Numbered from the stretch's first letter, positions 47,440-55,991 are shown. The stretch is DNA of 64,000 nucleotides from Burkholderia lata (GCF_000012945.1 NC_007510.1:1364001-1428000), one strand, 5' to 3'. The notes: a model not told the origin generated them from the sequence alone. Made by a program: numbers and translations.

Positions 47440-48954
47440 ATGGTTACAACCCCCCACTTGCTGGCTGCCGTGGATCTCGGCTCGAACAGCTTCCGGCTGA
47501 TCGTCGGTCGTGTCGAGGAAACGCCGGCAGGCAGCCAGATCTATCCCGTCGACGCGTTGCGCGAGCCGGTCCGGCTGGCCGCAGGCCTGTCGAGCGACAA
47601 GATGCTCGATCGCGCGTCGCAGGAGCGTGGCTGGGAGGCGCTCAAGCGGTTCGGCGAGCGCCTGCGCGATTTCCATCCCGATCATGTGCGCGCGGTGGCG
47701 ACCAACACGCTGCGCGTCGCGAAGAACGCGGGCGAATTTCTCGGTGAGGCCGAAGCGGCACTCGGTTTCCCGATCGAAGTGATTGCAGGCCGCGAAGAAG
47801 CGCGGCTGATCTATGCGGGTGCCGCGCACTCGGTGCCGGCAAGCGCCGGCAAGCGGCTCGTCGTCGACATCGGCGGCGGCTCCACCGAATTCATCATCGG
47901 CTCGCACTACACGCCGATCGTGATGGAGAGCCTCTATATCGGCTGCGTGAGCCACAGCCGCACGTTCTTCCCGGCCGGCAACGTCGACGAATACACGATG
48001 CGGCAGGCCGAACTCGCGGCCAAGCGCGAGATCCAGATCATTTCGAGCGAGTACAAGAAGGCGGGCTGGGACCAGGCGATCGGCTCGTCGGGCACTGCGC
48101 GTGCGCTCGCGGAGCTCGTCGAGGCGAACGGCTTCAACGATCCGGGGATCACGCACGGCATTTCGCGCGGCGGCCTCGAGCGGCTGAAGCGTGCGCTGAT
48201 CAAGTCGGAGAACGTCAACCGGCTGAAGCTGGTCGCGCTGAAGCCCGATCGCGTGCCGGTGCTCGCGGGCGGCCTCGCGATCATGCTCGCGGTGTTCGAG
48301 GAGCTCGGTGTCGACTACGTCGATACGACCGACGGCGCGCTGCGTCTCGGTGTGCTGTACGACCTGCTCGGCCGGACGCAGCACGAGGACATGCGCGCGG
48401 TGACCGTCGAGGGCTTTACGCGCCGCTACGGTGTCGATCGTGCGCAGGCCGAGCGGATCGGCGCGCTGGCGGGGCGTTTCTTCGACGAACTCGAGGAAGC
48501 CGACGAAGAAGCGCGCGAGGAAGGGCGGATGTTCCTCGGCTGGGCGGCCGCGTTGCACGAGATCGGTTTGTCGATCTCGCACAGCTCATATCACAAGCAT
48601 TCGGCTTATATCGCGAGCAACGCGGACATGCCGGGTTTTTCGCGCACCGACCAGGCGCGCCTCGCCGCGCTGGTGCTCGGTCACGCGGGCAAGCTCGGCA
48701 AGCTGTCGCAGGCGCGTGAGGTCGAGTGGCCGCTACTGTTCTGCCTGCGGCTCGCGGCGCTGCTGTGCCGGCGCCGGACCGATGCCGGGCTGCCGGACAT
48801 TTCCGTTTCGCAGATGAAGAAGGGCGGCTATGAAGTGCGCCTGCCGAGCGCATGGGTCGAGCAGAATCCGCTGACCGACTACAGCCTCAGCCAGGAGGCA
48901 GCCGAGTGGGAGAAGGTCGGCATCCCGTATCGCGTGGTGTATACCGGCGCGTAA
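47440..48954 (+). CDS. ppx: Exopolyphosphatase / guanosine pentaphosphate phosphatase
   Basis: A 504-aa Ppx/GppA protein of the ASKHA fold that removes terminal phosphates from polyphosphate. P-loop-like AAVDLGSNSFRLIVGRVEE begins at about residue 9. A second nucleotide loop is VVDIGGGSTEFIIG (about residues 143-156). A C-terminal HD-like helical domain from about residue 310 has the WAAALHEIGLSISHSSYHKHSAYI segment. ATG 47440 (MVTTPHLLAAVDLGSN) is used; a GTG 10 codons earlier is possible. Divergent from ppk1, so synthesis and breakdown of polyphosphate share one intergenic control region. Confidence 0.95.
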   Translation: MVTTPHLLAAVDLGSNSFRLIVGRVEETPAGSQIYPVDALREPVRLAAGLSSDKMLDRASQERGWEALKRFGERLRDFHPDHVRAVATNTLRVAKNAGEFLGEAEAALGFPIEVIAGREEARLIYAGAAHSVPASAGKRLVVDIGGGSTEFIIGSHYTPIVMESLYIGCVSHSRTFFPAGNVDEYTMRQAELAAKREIQIISSEYKKAGWDQAIGSSGTARALAELVEANGFNDPGITHGISRGGLERLKRALIKSENVNRLKLVALKPDRVPVLAGGLAIMLAVFEELGVDYVDTTDGALRLGVLYDLLGRTQHEDMRAVTVEGFTRRYGVDRAQAERIGALAGRFFDELEEADEEAREEGRMFLGWAAALHEIGLSISHSSYHKHSAYIASNADMPGFSRTDQARLAALVLGHAGKLGKLSQAREVEWPLLFCLRLAALLCRRRTDAGLPDISVSQMKKGGYEVRLPSAWVEQNPLTDYSLSQEAAEWEKVGIPYRVVYTGA

Positions 48955-49061
48955 CAGGTCAAGCGAGGTCGAAGCGAGGTCGATAGCAGGGCTGGGAGGG
49001 GGCGGGCAGCAGGAAGGCTGGGCGTCCCTCAGGCTTGCCGCATGATCGTCCTGACGGCCGC

Positions 49062-49496
49062 TCAGTCCGACGAGCAGACGATCGCAGTCAGGAACGGAAA
49101 CGCCTGCTTGACGGTTGCGTCGCTGCCGGCCTTGCGCACGGCTTCCTCCACTGCACTTTTCGTACCGCGCACCACGACGCCATAGGCCCAGTCGCCGATC
49201 GGCGTGCCGTCGCCCGCGCGGAAGATCGGGTCGTTCGCCTGGTATCCGAGCACGACATAGACGCCGAAGCCGTACGCCGTCAGCGCGTGGCTCGTGCGGA
49301 ATGCATTGACCGAGTTCGATTCGACGTGCATCGGCTCCGACTGGATGTCGCCGGCGGCGAGCAGCGGTGCGACGAACTTGTGGCCGGTCGTGTGGCAGTC
49401 GAGTGCGTCGTCGAGCGCTTTGGCCGACGCGGTGCCGGAAGTCGCGAGCGCGAGCAGCGATGCGCAGAGGGCGGTCTTGAGAATGTTGTTTTTCAT
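49062..49496 (-). CDS. Exported hypothetical protein
   Basis: A 144-aa protein with a signal peptide MKNNILKTALCASLLALATS and cleavage after TASA. The mature part contains two cysteines (LDCHTTGHK and the C-terminal IVCSSD), which could form a disulfide. It has segments TAYGFGVYVVLGYQAND and GDWAYGVVVRGTKSAVEEAVRKAG. No family is recognised with confidence. ATG 49496 is chosen because the signal peptide starts there. ATTATC at 49522-49527 reads GATAAT on the minus strand, a possible -10. It is convergent with ppx, 107 bases apart. Confidence 0.75.
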   Translation of the reverse strand: MKNNILKTALCASLLALATSGTASAKALDDALDCHTTGHKFVAPLLAAGDIQSEPMHVESNSVNAFRTSHALTAYGFGVYVVLGYQANDPIFRAGDGTPIGDWAYGVVVRGTKSAVEEAVRKAGSDATVKQAFPFLTAIVCSSD

Positions 49497-49806
49497 GCGC
49501 GGAAGCGGGTTGTCCACGCGCATTATCGCGTGTTCCGGCAAGTGCCGTATGCGGGCTGCGGATGGCGCGTTGGCTCGTATGTCGTCGGCAACCCGATGGG
49601 CCGGCGAGGCAGGCGCTCGATCATTTCCAGCCAGTTTTCCTGCATTGAAAGCGAAAGGCCATCGGCCATTTGCGCTGCGCTGACCGTCGAAAAATGGCCC
49701 TCGTGGTGCGTCGTTCATTGTAGCGTCGACGCCTCAATTGATCCCTACAATGAAATGAGGTGCTGCGAACCCGGAATCCCGGCTGACGCTCAAAGGGCCC
49801 AGAAAC
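49497..49806. other. Gene-free gap between exported protein and tRNA-Pro terminator
   Basis: No convincing gene. It holds the probable promoter of the exported-protein gene (GATAAT on the minus strand at 49522-49527). CTACAAT on the plus strand near 49744 is an isolated -10-like element. Confidence 0.5.
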
Positions 49807-49810
49807 GGAA

Positions 49811-49840
49811 AAGGGGTTACGGTGTTCACCGTAACCCCTT
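49811..49840 (-). terminator. Terminator of tRNA-Pro
   Basis: AAGGGGTTACGGTG (49811-49824), two-base turn and CACCGTAACCCCTT (49827-49840): a 14-bp perfect inverted repeat. On the minus strand it ends in a T-rich run (TTTTCC). Confidence 0.9.
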
Positions 49841-49848
49841 GATTCCTT

Positions 49849-49925
49849 TGGTCGGAGCGATAGGATTCGAACCTACGACCCTCTGATCCCAAATCAGATG
49901 CGCTACCAGGCTGCGCTACGCTCCG
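49849..49925 (-). tRNA. tRNA-Pro (anticodon TGG)
   Basis: 77 nt including an encoded CCA (49851-49849). The acceptor CGGAGCG/CGCTCCG, D arm with AGCCTGGTAGCGC, anticodon loop TTTGGGA giving TGG, and T arm GTAGG-TTCGAAT-CCTAT all pair properly. It is framed by a strong promoter (49937-49966) and a terminator (49811-49840), so it is a single-tRNA unit. Confidence 0.97.
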
Positions 49926-49936
49926 ACGAGCCAAAG

Positions 49937-49966
49937 ATTGTATCTTTGAATGTCCGATCCGGTCAA
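49937..49966 (-). promoter_or_regulatory. Sigma-70 promoter of tRNA-Pro
   Basis: On the minus strand TTGACC (49966-49961), an 18-base spacer and TACAAT (49942-49937), ending 11 bases before the mature tRNA 5' end. Confidence 0.85.
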
Positions 49967-50085
49967 TCCCTATATGCGGGTAAATGCCACGGCGGCGAGC
50001 CGTCCCGATTTGCGACAATTCGCCCGGTAATCGGCGGGCCCGGGCGCATGGGCGCGGGGCCGCTCGCCGAAGCAAGGAGAACATC

Positions 50086-50547
50086 ATGATGAACCTGATC
50101 CTGTGGCGCCACGCCGAAGCCGAAGACTACGCGTCGAGCGATCTCGCACGCCAGCTGACCGTCCGGGGCCGCAAGGACGCACAGGCGATGGCCAAATGGC
50201 TGCGCGGGCGGCTCGAGACGAACTCGATGATCCTCGCGAGCCCGGCGGCCCGCACCGTGCAGACCGTCGAAGCCCTGACCGACCAGTACCGGACGGTCGA
50301 TGCGCTCGCACCGGGCGGCAGCGTCGACGACGTGCTGGCGGCGGCCGGCTGGCCGGAAGGCATCGCGCCGACGGTCGTGATCGTCGGGCACCAGCCGACG
50401 CTCGGCAGCGTGGCCGCGCAACTGATCGCCGGCGGCGACGACAGCTGGAGCGTCAAGAAGGGGGGAATCGTGTGGCTGGCGAGCCGCACGCGTGACGGCA
50501 GCCGGCAGGCCGTATTGCGCGCGGTATTGACGCCCGATCTGCTGTGA
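50086..50547 (+). CDS. sixA: SixA-like phosphohistidine phosphatase
   Basis: A 153-aa histidine-phosphatase-superfamily enzyme. Catalytic RH(A) motif LILWRHAEAED has Arg8-His9. The second His is in VVIVGHQPTLGSVAAQL (about residue 103), and ILASPAARTVQTVEAL supplies the conserved Arg. SixA removes phosphate from phosphohistidine on HPt or PTS proteins in E. coli. AAGGAG lies 6 bases before ATG 50086. It stands near the pho/ppk/ppx block and before olsB. Its partner protein here is unknown. Confidence 0.9.
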   Translation: MMNLILWRHAEAEDYASSDLARQLTVRGRKDAQAMAKWLRGRLETNSMILASPAARTVQTVEALTDQYRTVDALAPGGSVDDVLAAAGWPEGIAPTVVIVGHQPTLGSVAAQLIAGGDDSWSVKKGGIVWLASRTRDGSRQAVLRAVLTPDLL

Positions 50548-50717
50548 GGCCCGCCTGAAGGGCTTTGAAGGGATTCATCATACGGTTTCGCAAGCTTTCT
50601 GCTAAAGTCAATTCGGCGACACGTCATTGAAAGGACACGGTCGTGCCACATAACGGTCACGGCCGATTACTACATTGGCGGGCATGTCGTCCTATTCCTT
50701 ACGACCAGGAAAGCCTA

Positions 50718-51524
50718 ATGCGAGAACTGCCGACGCCTACGCTCCCTTTTGCCTCGCTGCCCCTCGACACGTCGCGGCGTCACCTGCCGCGCGCTGCTGA
50801 AACCGTCACCTCGGAGTATCGCCTGCGCGCCGCATGGGCGCGTACGGAAGACGAATTGCGCGAAGCCCAGCGCCTGCGTTACAGCGTGTTCGCCGAAGAG
50901 ATGGGCGCGCAGGTCAGCGGCCCCTCCGGTCTCGACGTCGATCCGTTCGATGCGTACTGCGACCACCTGCTGGTTCGCGATCTCGACACCCTGAAGGTCG
51001 TCGGCACGTACCGCGTGCTGCCGCCGCATCAGGCCGCGCGTGTGGGCCGCCTGTACGCCGAAGGCGAATTCGACCTGTCGCGCCTCACGCACCTGCGCGG
51101 CAAGATGGTCGAGGTCGGCCGTTCGTGCGTGCACAGCGACTACCGCAGCGGCGCCGTCATCATGGCGCTGTGGGGCGGTCTTGGCGCGTACATGATGCAG
51201 AACGGCTACGAGACGATGCTCGGCTGCGCGAGCGTGTCGATGGCCGACGGCGGCCACTATGCCGCGAACCTGTACCAGTCGCTGTCGGCAGGCTCGCTGA
51301 CGGCGCCCGAATATCGCGCGTTCCCGCACACGGCCCTGCCGGTCGACGAACTGCAGACGGGCACCGTCGTGGCGCCGCCGCCGCTGATCAAAGGTTACCT
51401 GCGTCTCGGCGCGAAGATCTGCGGTGCGCCGGCCTGGGATCCCGACTTCAACTGCGCGGATTTCCTGACGCTGTTCCGCCTGTCTGACATCAACGCGCGC
51501 TACGCCCGCCACTTCCTGGGCTGA
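50718..51524 (+). CDS. olsB: Ornithine-acyl-ACP N-acyltransferase (GNAT family)
   Basis: A 268-aa acyltransferase of the OlsB/PlsC-GNAT family, making lyso-ornithine lipid, the first step to a phosphorus-free membrane lipid. Typical parts are RTEDELREAQRLRYSVFAEEMG, DAYCDHLLVRD, KMVEVGRSCVHSDYRSGAVI (acyl-donor pocket) and VPPPLIKGYLRLGAKICGAPAWD-like VAPPPLIKGYLRLGAKICG near residue 220. ATG 50718 with AGGAAAG upstream is used; the frame is open for 25 codons more. Phosphate limitation induces olsB in some bacteria; no clear Pho box is seen here. OlsA is not in this window. Confidence 0.88.
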   Translation: MRELPTPTLPFASLPLDTSRRHLPRAAETVTSEYRLRAAWARTEDELREAQRLRYSVFAEEMGAQVSGPSGLDVDPFDAYCDHLLVRDLDTLKVVGTYRVLPPHQAARVGRLYAEGEFDLSRLTHLRGKMVEVGRSCVHSDYRSGAVIMALWGGLGAYMMQNGYETMLGCASVSMADGGHYAANLYQSLSAGSLTAPEYRAFPHTALPVDELQTGTVVAPPPLIKGYLRLGAKICGAPAWDPDFNCADFLTLFRLSDINARYARHFLG

Positions 51525-51540
51525 GCCGTCTGAACCGCGT

Positions 51541-51558
51541 CGCGCCCGTCCGGGCGCG
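51541..51558. terminator. GC-rich hairpin downstream of olsB
   Basis: CGCGCCC (51541-51547), GTCC and GGGCGCG (51552-51558) form a 7-bp stem without a T-run. A likely 3' end or weak terminator for olsB. Confidence 0.5.
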
Positions 51559-51725
51559 CGCAAGCGAACGCCGTCGCGTGGCACGAGCCGCGCGGCGGCG
51601 TTCGTCCATCTGATCGATGTGTGTGAGTCGGACCCTGTTAATTTCGGCGATACGCAATCACCGCCGTGCCGCGGGACGGCACGTTCGGGAACGGCCCGGG
51701 GAAGGGCCGGACGGCAGCGGCGCGC

Positions 51726-51896
51726 TTAGTGCTTGCGCCGCCAGTCGAGCAGGTGGTGTTCGGCCATCCAGTGATGGATCATCCCTTCGCCTTCATGGCT
51801 GCGCTTGTATTCGCGCGACTCGAAGAACGACAGCGCGACGAGCACCATCAGACCGACGAACAGGCCGATCAGGCCGGCAATTTCTTCAGACGACAT
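51726..51896 (-). CDS. Small membrane protein
   Basis: A 56-aa protein, MSSEEIAGLIGLFVGLMVLV..., with one membrane helix (about residues 5-27) and a charged, His-rich cytoplasmic tail (ESREYKRSHEGEGMIHHWMAEHHLLDWRRKH). The start at 51896 has a near-perfect AAAGGAGG site 6-8 bases upstream. The longer in-frame start is less likely. The His-rich tail could bind metal or heme, but no family is recognised. It may be a regulator of a neighbour membrane complex; nothing here shows it. Confidence 0.7.
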   Translation of the reverse strand: MSSEEIAGLIGLFVGLMVLVALSFFESREYKRSHEGEGMIHHWMAEHHLLDWRRKH

Positions 51897-52032
51897 GGCA
51901 GCCTCCTTTCCACGGCACAGCGCCATGCGTACATAGTAGGACATGCGCGGCGCGACTCCGAAGCAGGATTTCCGCTAGACTCGGCGCGGTCCCGGCGTGC
52001 GATGGGCGCGCCGATTTCCGGAGCCATACCCG

Positions 52033-52209
52033 ATGACCCGTTTCATGCTGGCCGTGCTGGCCGCATTTTTCCTCGCCGGCTGTACCAGCGATCCGCATCA
52101 GGCCCGTCGCGGCCATCCGCCGGAAGATCCGGCCGACTATCACGGCGTGCCGACCGACATGACGCCGCCGTCGATGCTCGACGCGCCGCCGCCGAAACCC
52201 ACGCAATAA
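52033..52209 (+). CDS. Small lipoprotein
   Basis: A 58-aa predicted lipoprotein. MTRFMLAVLAAFFLAGCTSDP has a signal peptide and lipobox LAGC, with Cys17 as lipidation site. The mature part is short and Pro/Asp-rich (HPPEDPADYHGVPTDMTPPSML). No family is recognised. TAGACT near 51976 may be a -10. It is divergent from the small membrane gene at 51726-51896 and convergent with the MATE gene, 19 bases apart. Confidence 0.7.
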   Translation: MTRFMLAVLAAFFLAGCTSDPHQARRGHPPEDPADYHGVPTDMTPPSMLDAPPPKPTQ

Positions 52210-52228
52210 CGGCCGGTTCGGCCCGCCG

Positions 52229-53593
52229 TCAGGCGCGGGCCGCGGGCGTGTCGGTGCCGATGTGCCGCAACAGCGCCGGCAGGTAGCGCGCCAGCGTCGC
52301 GCCGCGTGCGGCCATGAACAGCAGCAGCGCGAACCAGAGGCCGTGATTGCCGAATGTGCCGACGGCGGCGAGCGTGGCCACGACGAAGATCGAGAACGAT
52401 GCGACCATCGCACGCATCAGCGATTGCGTCTGCGTGGCGCCGATGAAGACGCCGTCGAGCAGGAAGCCCCAGACCGACACGATCGGCGAGATCGCGGCCC
52501 ACGGCAGGTAACGCAGCGCCACTTCGCGGATCTCGGCCTGGTCGGTCAGGCGCGCGATGATCCAGCCGCCGGCGGCCCAGTACACGAGCGCGAACAGCAG
52601 CGCGCCGAGCGCCGACCAGAACAGCGTGACGCGCACGGCCTGCCGGAACGCGCGGCGGTCGCGCGCGCCGGCCGCCGCGCCGACGAGCGCCTCGGCCGCA
52701 TGCGCGAAGCCGTCGAGACCGTACGCCATGAACGTCTGGAAATTCAGCAGCAGCGCGTTTGCGGCGAGCGTCGCATCGCCCTGTTTCGCACCAAGGTGCG
52801 CGAACCAGCCGAATGCGCCGAGCAGGCACAGCGTGCGCAGGAAGATGTCGCGATTGAGTACGATCAGCCGCTTGAGCGCGACGCGATCGGCGAGCGCGCG
52901 TACCGCGATCGGCGCAAGGCCGCGCGGCCGCAGTCGCCACAGCATCCACGCGCCGAGCGCGAAACCGCATGCGTCGGCGGTGGCCGTCGCGGCGCCGATG
53001 CCGGCAATGCCCCAGCCGAAGCCATACACGTAGAGCAGCACGGCGCCGATGTTCACCGCATTGATGAACACCTGCGCGACGAGTGCGAGCCGCACGCGCT
53101 GCATGCCGAGCAGGTAGCCGAGCACGACGTAGTTCGCGAGCGCGAACGGTGCGCTCCAGATCCGCGCGTGACTGTAGGCAAGCGCCGTGGTGCGGACGGC
53201 ATCGCTGCCGCCGAGCGCGGACAGCGCAAAGGACAGCAGCGGCACCTGCAGCGCCAGCACCACGGCGCCGAGTGCGAACGCGACGATCAACGCGCGCAGC
53301 AGGTTCAGGCGGATTCCGGCAGCGTCGCCGGCACCGTGCGCTTGCGCGACGAGGCCGGTCGTCCCCATCCGCAGGAAACCGAACCCCCAGAACACGAAAT
53401 TGAAGAACAGCCCGCCGAGCGCGACGCCACCGAGGTACTGCGCGCCGTCGAGGTGACCGGCGACGGCCGTGTCGACGGCACCGAGGATCGGCTGGGTCAG
53501 GTTTGCGAGGACGATCGGGAACGCGAGCGCGAGGACACGCCGATGCGTGACGGCGGCCGAGCCGGCCCCGTGCGGTAACGCGGATTCGGACAT
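52229..53593 (-). CDS. MATE-family efflux transporter, DinF-like
   Basis: A 454-aa protein with 12 predicted membrane segments in two halves. The N-terminal LALAFPIVLANLTQPILGAVDTAVAGHLDGAQYLGGVALGG is the DinF/NorM MATE pattern. Later GTTGLVAQAHGAGD and FAHAAEALVGAAAGARDRRAF fit the family. MATE pumps export cationic drugs or metabolites against Na+ or H+. The start is ATG 53593 (MSESALPHG). DUF2288 lies 10 bases upstream on the same strand, so they may be co-transcribed. Substrate unknown. Confidence 0.87.
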   Translation of the reverse strand: MSESALPHGAGSAAVTHRRVLALAFPIVLANLTQPILGAVDTAVAGHLDGAQYLGGVALGGLFFNFVFWGFGFLRMGTTGLVAQAHGAGDAAGIRLNLLRALIVAFALGAVVLALQVPLLSFALSALGGSDAVRTTALAYSHARIWSAPFALANYVVLGYLLGMQRVRLALVAQVFINAVNIGAVLLYVYGFGWGIAGIGAATATADACGFALGAWMLWRLRPRGLAPIAVRALADRVALKRLIVLNRDIFLRTLCLLGAFGWFAHLGAKQGDATLAANALLLNFQTFMAYGLDGFAHAAEALVGAAAGARDRRAFRQAVRVTLFWSALGALLFALVYWAAGGWIIARLTDQAEIREVALRYLPWAAISPIVSVWGFLLDGVFIGATQTQSLMRAMVASFSIFVVATLAAVGTFGNHGLWFALLLFMAARGATLARYLPALLRHIGTDTPAARA

Positions 53594-53603
53594 GGCGGAC
53601 GCG

Positions 53604-53927
53604 TCAGGCGCGTTCTTGCACGCAAACCCACGGCGATACGACGACCGCCCACAGCTCCGGGTTGCGCGCCGCGTAATCGGCGGCGGTTTCGGCCGGCATG
53701 CGCGCGACGAGGCCTGCCGACAGCCAGCGCGTGACCTGCTCGGCATCGTCGCCGGCAACGGCTTCCGCGACGCTGACGAGATCGAGGTCGCGTGCAACGG
53801 ACAGCAGCTTGCCCTGCGCGAAGAAGCGTTCGAGATCGCACCAGTCGATCTTGGCGGTTTCGCCGAGGAGTTTGGCGTAGAGCGGGCTGTGCGACGCGCC
53901 CGCGTCGGAGTGGTGATCAGAGGACAT
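53604..53927 (-). CDS. DUF2288 family protein
   Basis: A 107-aa soluble protein with LYAKLLGETAKIDWCDLERFFAQGKLLSVARDLDLV (about residues 16-51), the DUF2288 signature, followed by VARMPAETAADYAARNPELWAVVVSPWVCVQER. Function unknown; small DUF2288 proteins occur widely in proteobacteria. The start at 53927 (MSSDHHSDAG) precedes the domain by 15 residues. It precedes the MATE gene on the same strand. Confidence 0.83.
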   Translation of the reverse strand: MSSDHHSDAGASHSPLYAKLLGETAKIDWCDLERFFAQGKLLSVARDLDLVSVAEAVAGDDAEQVTRWLSAGLVARMPAETAADYAARNPELWAVVVSPWVCVQERA

Positions 53928-54003
53928 CGTTTTCTTGGAAAGACTGCGTAGTGGCGCCACTATAAACCATCCGGCCCAGCGGGCGGCTCGGGTGGCGGCC
54001 GGC

Positions 54004-55623
54004 CTACGCGTCGCGCAGCGCACGGCGCACGATCTTGCCGGTCGCGGTCATCGGCAGGCTGTCGACGAACGCGATCGCGCGCGGATACTCGTGCGCGGCG
54101 AGGCGTGTGCGCACATGTGCCTGCAGCGCCTGCACGAGCGCATCGTCGCCGATGTGGCCGGGATTCAGCACGATGAACGCCTTGACGATCTCGGTGCGCG
54201 TCGCGTCGGGCACGCCGACGGCGGCCGCCATCCGCACCGCAGGATGCGTGAGCAGGCAGTCCTCGATCGGGCCCGGGCCGATCCGGTAGCCGGCGCTCGT
54301 GATCACGTCGTCGTCGCGGCCGACGAAGCGCACGAAGCCGTCCGCGTCGATCGTGCCCGTGTCGCCGGTGAGCAGGTAGTCGCCGGCGAACTTGGCGCGC
54401 GTCGCGTCGGCGTTGCGCCAGTATTCGAGGAACATCACCGGGTCGGGGCGACGCACCGCGATGCGTCCTTCGACGCCGGGCGGCAGTGGCATGCCGTCCG
54501 CGTCGACGATCGCGACCGCATGGCCGGGCACCGCCTTGCCGATTGCGCCCAGCTGCGCGTCGAACAGTGCCGCGCACGACGACAGCACCATGTTGCACTC
54601 GGTTTGCCCGTAGAACTCGTTGATCGTCACGCCGAGCGCGTCGCGCCCCCAGGCCGTCAGCTCGGTGCCGAGCGACTCACCGCCGCTCGCGACGGATTTC
54701 AGCGACAGCGCGTAGCGTTCGCGCGGTGCCGCGACGGTGCGCATCAGCTTCAGCGCGGTGGGCGGCAGGAACGCATGGGTGACGCCGTGCCGTGCCATCA
54801 GCGCGAATGCCGCATCGCCGTCGAATTTCTCGAAGCGGCGCGCAAGCACCGGCACGCCGTGATGCCACGACGGCAACAGCACGTCGAGCAGGCCGCCGAT
54901 CCATGCCCAGTCGGCGGGCGTCCAGAACAGGCGCGCGTCGCGCGGGAAGCACTGCTGCGACATCTCGACGCCCGGCAGGTGGCCCAGCAGCACGCGATGC
55001 GCGTGCAACGCGCCTTTCGGTTTGCCCGTCGTGCCGGACGTGTAGATGATGACCGCCGGATCGTCGGCGGCCGTATCGGCCGGCACGAAGTCGGGCGTTT
55101 CGGCGGCGAGCGCCGCGTCGTAGTGCAGCACGCCCGGCTGATCGGGCGCATCGTCGCCGATGCAGTAGACGGTATGCAATGCCGGCAGCTGGGCGCGCAG
55201 CGGCGCGATTTTCGCGTAGCCGGCCGCGTCGGTGACGAGCGCAGCCGCCTCGCTGTTTGCAAGCCGGTATTCGAGCGCATCGACGCCGAACAATGTGAAG
55301 AGCGGCACCGCGATCGCGCCGAGCTTGTACGCGGCGAGGTGCGCGATGGCCGTTTCGGGGCCCTGCGCGAGAAAGATGCCGATGCGGTCGCCGCGCCTCA
55401 GGCCTGCGCGCACAAAGCTGTTCGCGAGCCGGTTAGAGGCATTCTTCAAGTCGTCGAACGTGATGCGAAAAACATCGCCTTGCGCCGTTTCGTGGATCAG
55501 CGCGAGGCGTCCGCTGCCGTCGGCCCATTTGTCGCAGACATCCACGCCAATGTTGTAGCGTGCCGGAACGCCCCACGCGAAGCGGGAGAGCAGGTCGTCG
55601 TAGCGGTCGGCGGCGGGCAGCAT
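54004..55623 (-). CDS. AMP-binding acyl-CoA synthetase
   Basis: A 539-aa adenylate-forming enzyme that activates a carboxylic acid to its CoA thioester. A3/P-loop VIIYTSGTTGKPKGALHAH is at about residues 178-196, A5 NEFYGQTECNMV at about residues 326-337, A7 YLLTGDTGTIDADGFVRFVGRDDDVI at about residues 408-433, and the C-terminal catalytic Lys is in MTATGKIVRRALRD. The sequence belongs to the acetyl/medium-chain synthetase-like group. The substrate is not clear; short- or medium-chain fatty acids are most likely. GGAG precedes the ATG. No pathway genes are adjacent. Confidence 0.87.
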   Translation of the reverse strand: MLPAADRYDDLLSRFAWGVPARYNIGVDVCDKWADGSGRLALIHETAQGDVFRITFDDLKNASNRLANSFVRAGLRRGDRIGIFLAQGPETAIAHLAAYKLGAIAVPLFTLFGVDALEYRLANSEAAALVTDAAGYAKIAPLRAQLPALHTVYCIGDDAPDQPGVLHYDAALAAETPDFVPADTAADDPAVIIYTSGTTGKPKGALHAHRVLLGHLPGVEMSQQCFPRDARLFWTPADWAWIGGLLDVLLPSWHHGVPVLARRFEKFDGDAAFALMARHGVTHAFLPPTALKLMRTVAAPRERYALSLKSVASGGESLGTELTAWGRDALGVTINEFYGQTECNMVLSSCAALFDAQLGAIGKAVPGHAVAIVDADGMPLPPGVEGRIAVRRPDPVMFLEYWRNADATRAKFAGDYLLTGDTGTIDADGFVRFVGRDDDVITSAGYRIGPGPIEDCLLTHPAVRMAAAVGVPDATRTEIVKAFIVLNPGHIGDDALVQALQAHVRTRLAAHEYPRAIAFVDSLPMTATGKIVRRALRDA

Positions 55624-55800
55624 CGAGGTGTCTCCTGGGGGCGAACGTGGTGTTGCGCGAGCGGCTTACATCAGGATTTCACGCAGAAAAATCCACAATG
55701 GCGTCTGAGGGTAGGGAATCTTCGTACTCGTCCAATAGCCTTGGCTCAGTGCACGATTCCACAATGACGCATAAGATCACGAAAAAATCAGTGTGTGACC

Positions 55801-55920
55801 ATGGATTTGCTTTTGATAGCTGCGGGGTTCAGCCTGATCGGAATCGGCGTACTGGTGGCGTTTGCCCGTCACGTCGATCCGTTGTCCGGCCGGTTCACCG
55901 GACGTCTGCGCAAGCGCTGA
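55801..55920 (+). CDS. Candidate small membrane protein (39 aa)
   Basis: MDLLLIAAGFSLIGIGVLVA then a short basic tail ending GRLRKR. One strongly hydrophobic segment (residues 2-20) and a C-terminal positive patch suggest a single-pass membrane micro-protein. Codon third positions are mostly G/C, but the ribosome-binding site is weak. A 13-bp perfect palindrome follows 27 bases after the stop. It lies between divergently oriented genes, so there is room for its own promoter. Not recognised; function unknown. Confidence 0.4.
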   Translation: MDLLLIAAGFSLIGIGVLVAFARHVDPLSGRFTGRLRKR

Positions 55921-55947
55921 CATCACCTTTCCCGATTTTCACCGCGA

Positions 55948-55979
55948 CGACACGCGATGCGTGCCGGCATCGCGTGTCG
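55948..55979. terminator. 13-bp perfect palindrome between the 39-aa gene and the LysM/M23 gene
   Basis: CGACACGCGATGC (55948-55960), loop GTGCCG and GCATCGCGTGTCG (55967-55979). There is no T-run. It lies 13 bases beyond the stop of the minus-strand gene, so it may serve both converging transcripts. Confidence 0.6.
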
Positions 55980-55991
55980 CCCATCGGGCGC

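Noticed and set aside
47161..48582. Upstream extension of the ppk1 frame to about 1160 codons
   Set aside because: The extension runs through the promoter region and antisense to ppx, and has no match to polyphosphate kinase; the family start is at 47160.
49734..50087. Minus-strand open frame crossing tRNA-Pro
   Set aside because: It includes the translated tRNA sequence (RSVAQPGSASDLGSEGRRFE), a familiar false protein.
50548..50717. Pho box upstream of olsB
   Set aside because: AGTCA (50606) and CGTCA (50622) are 16 bases apart, not 11, so they do not form a PhoB site.
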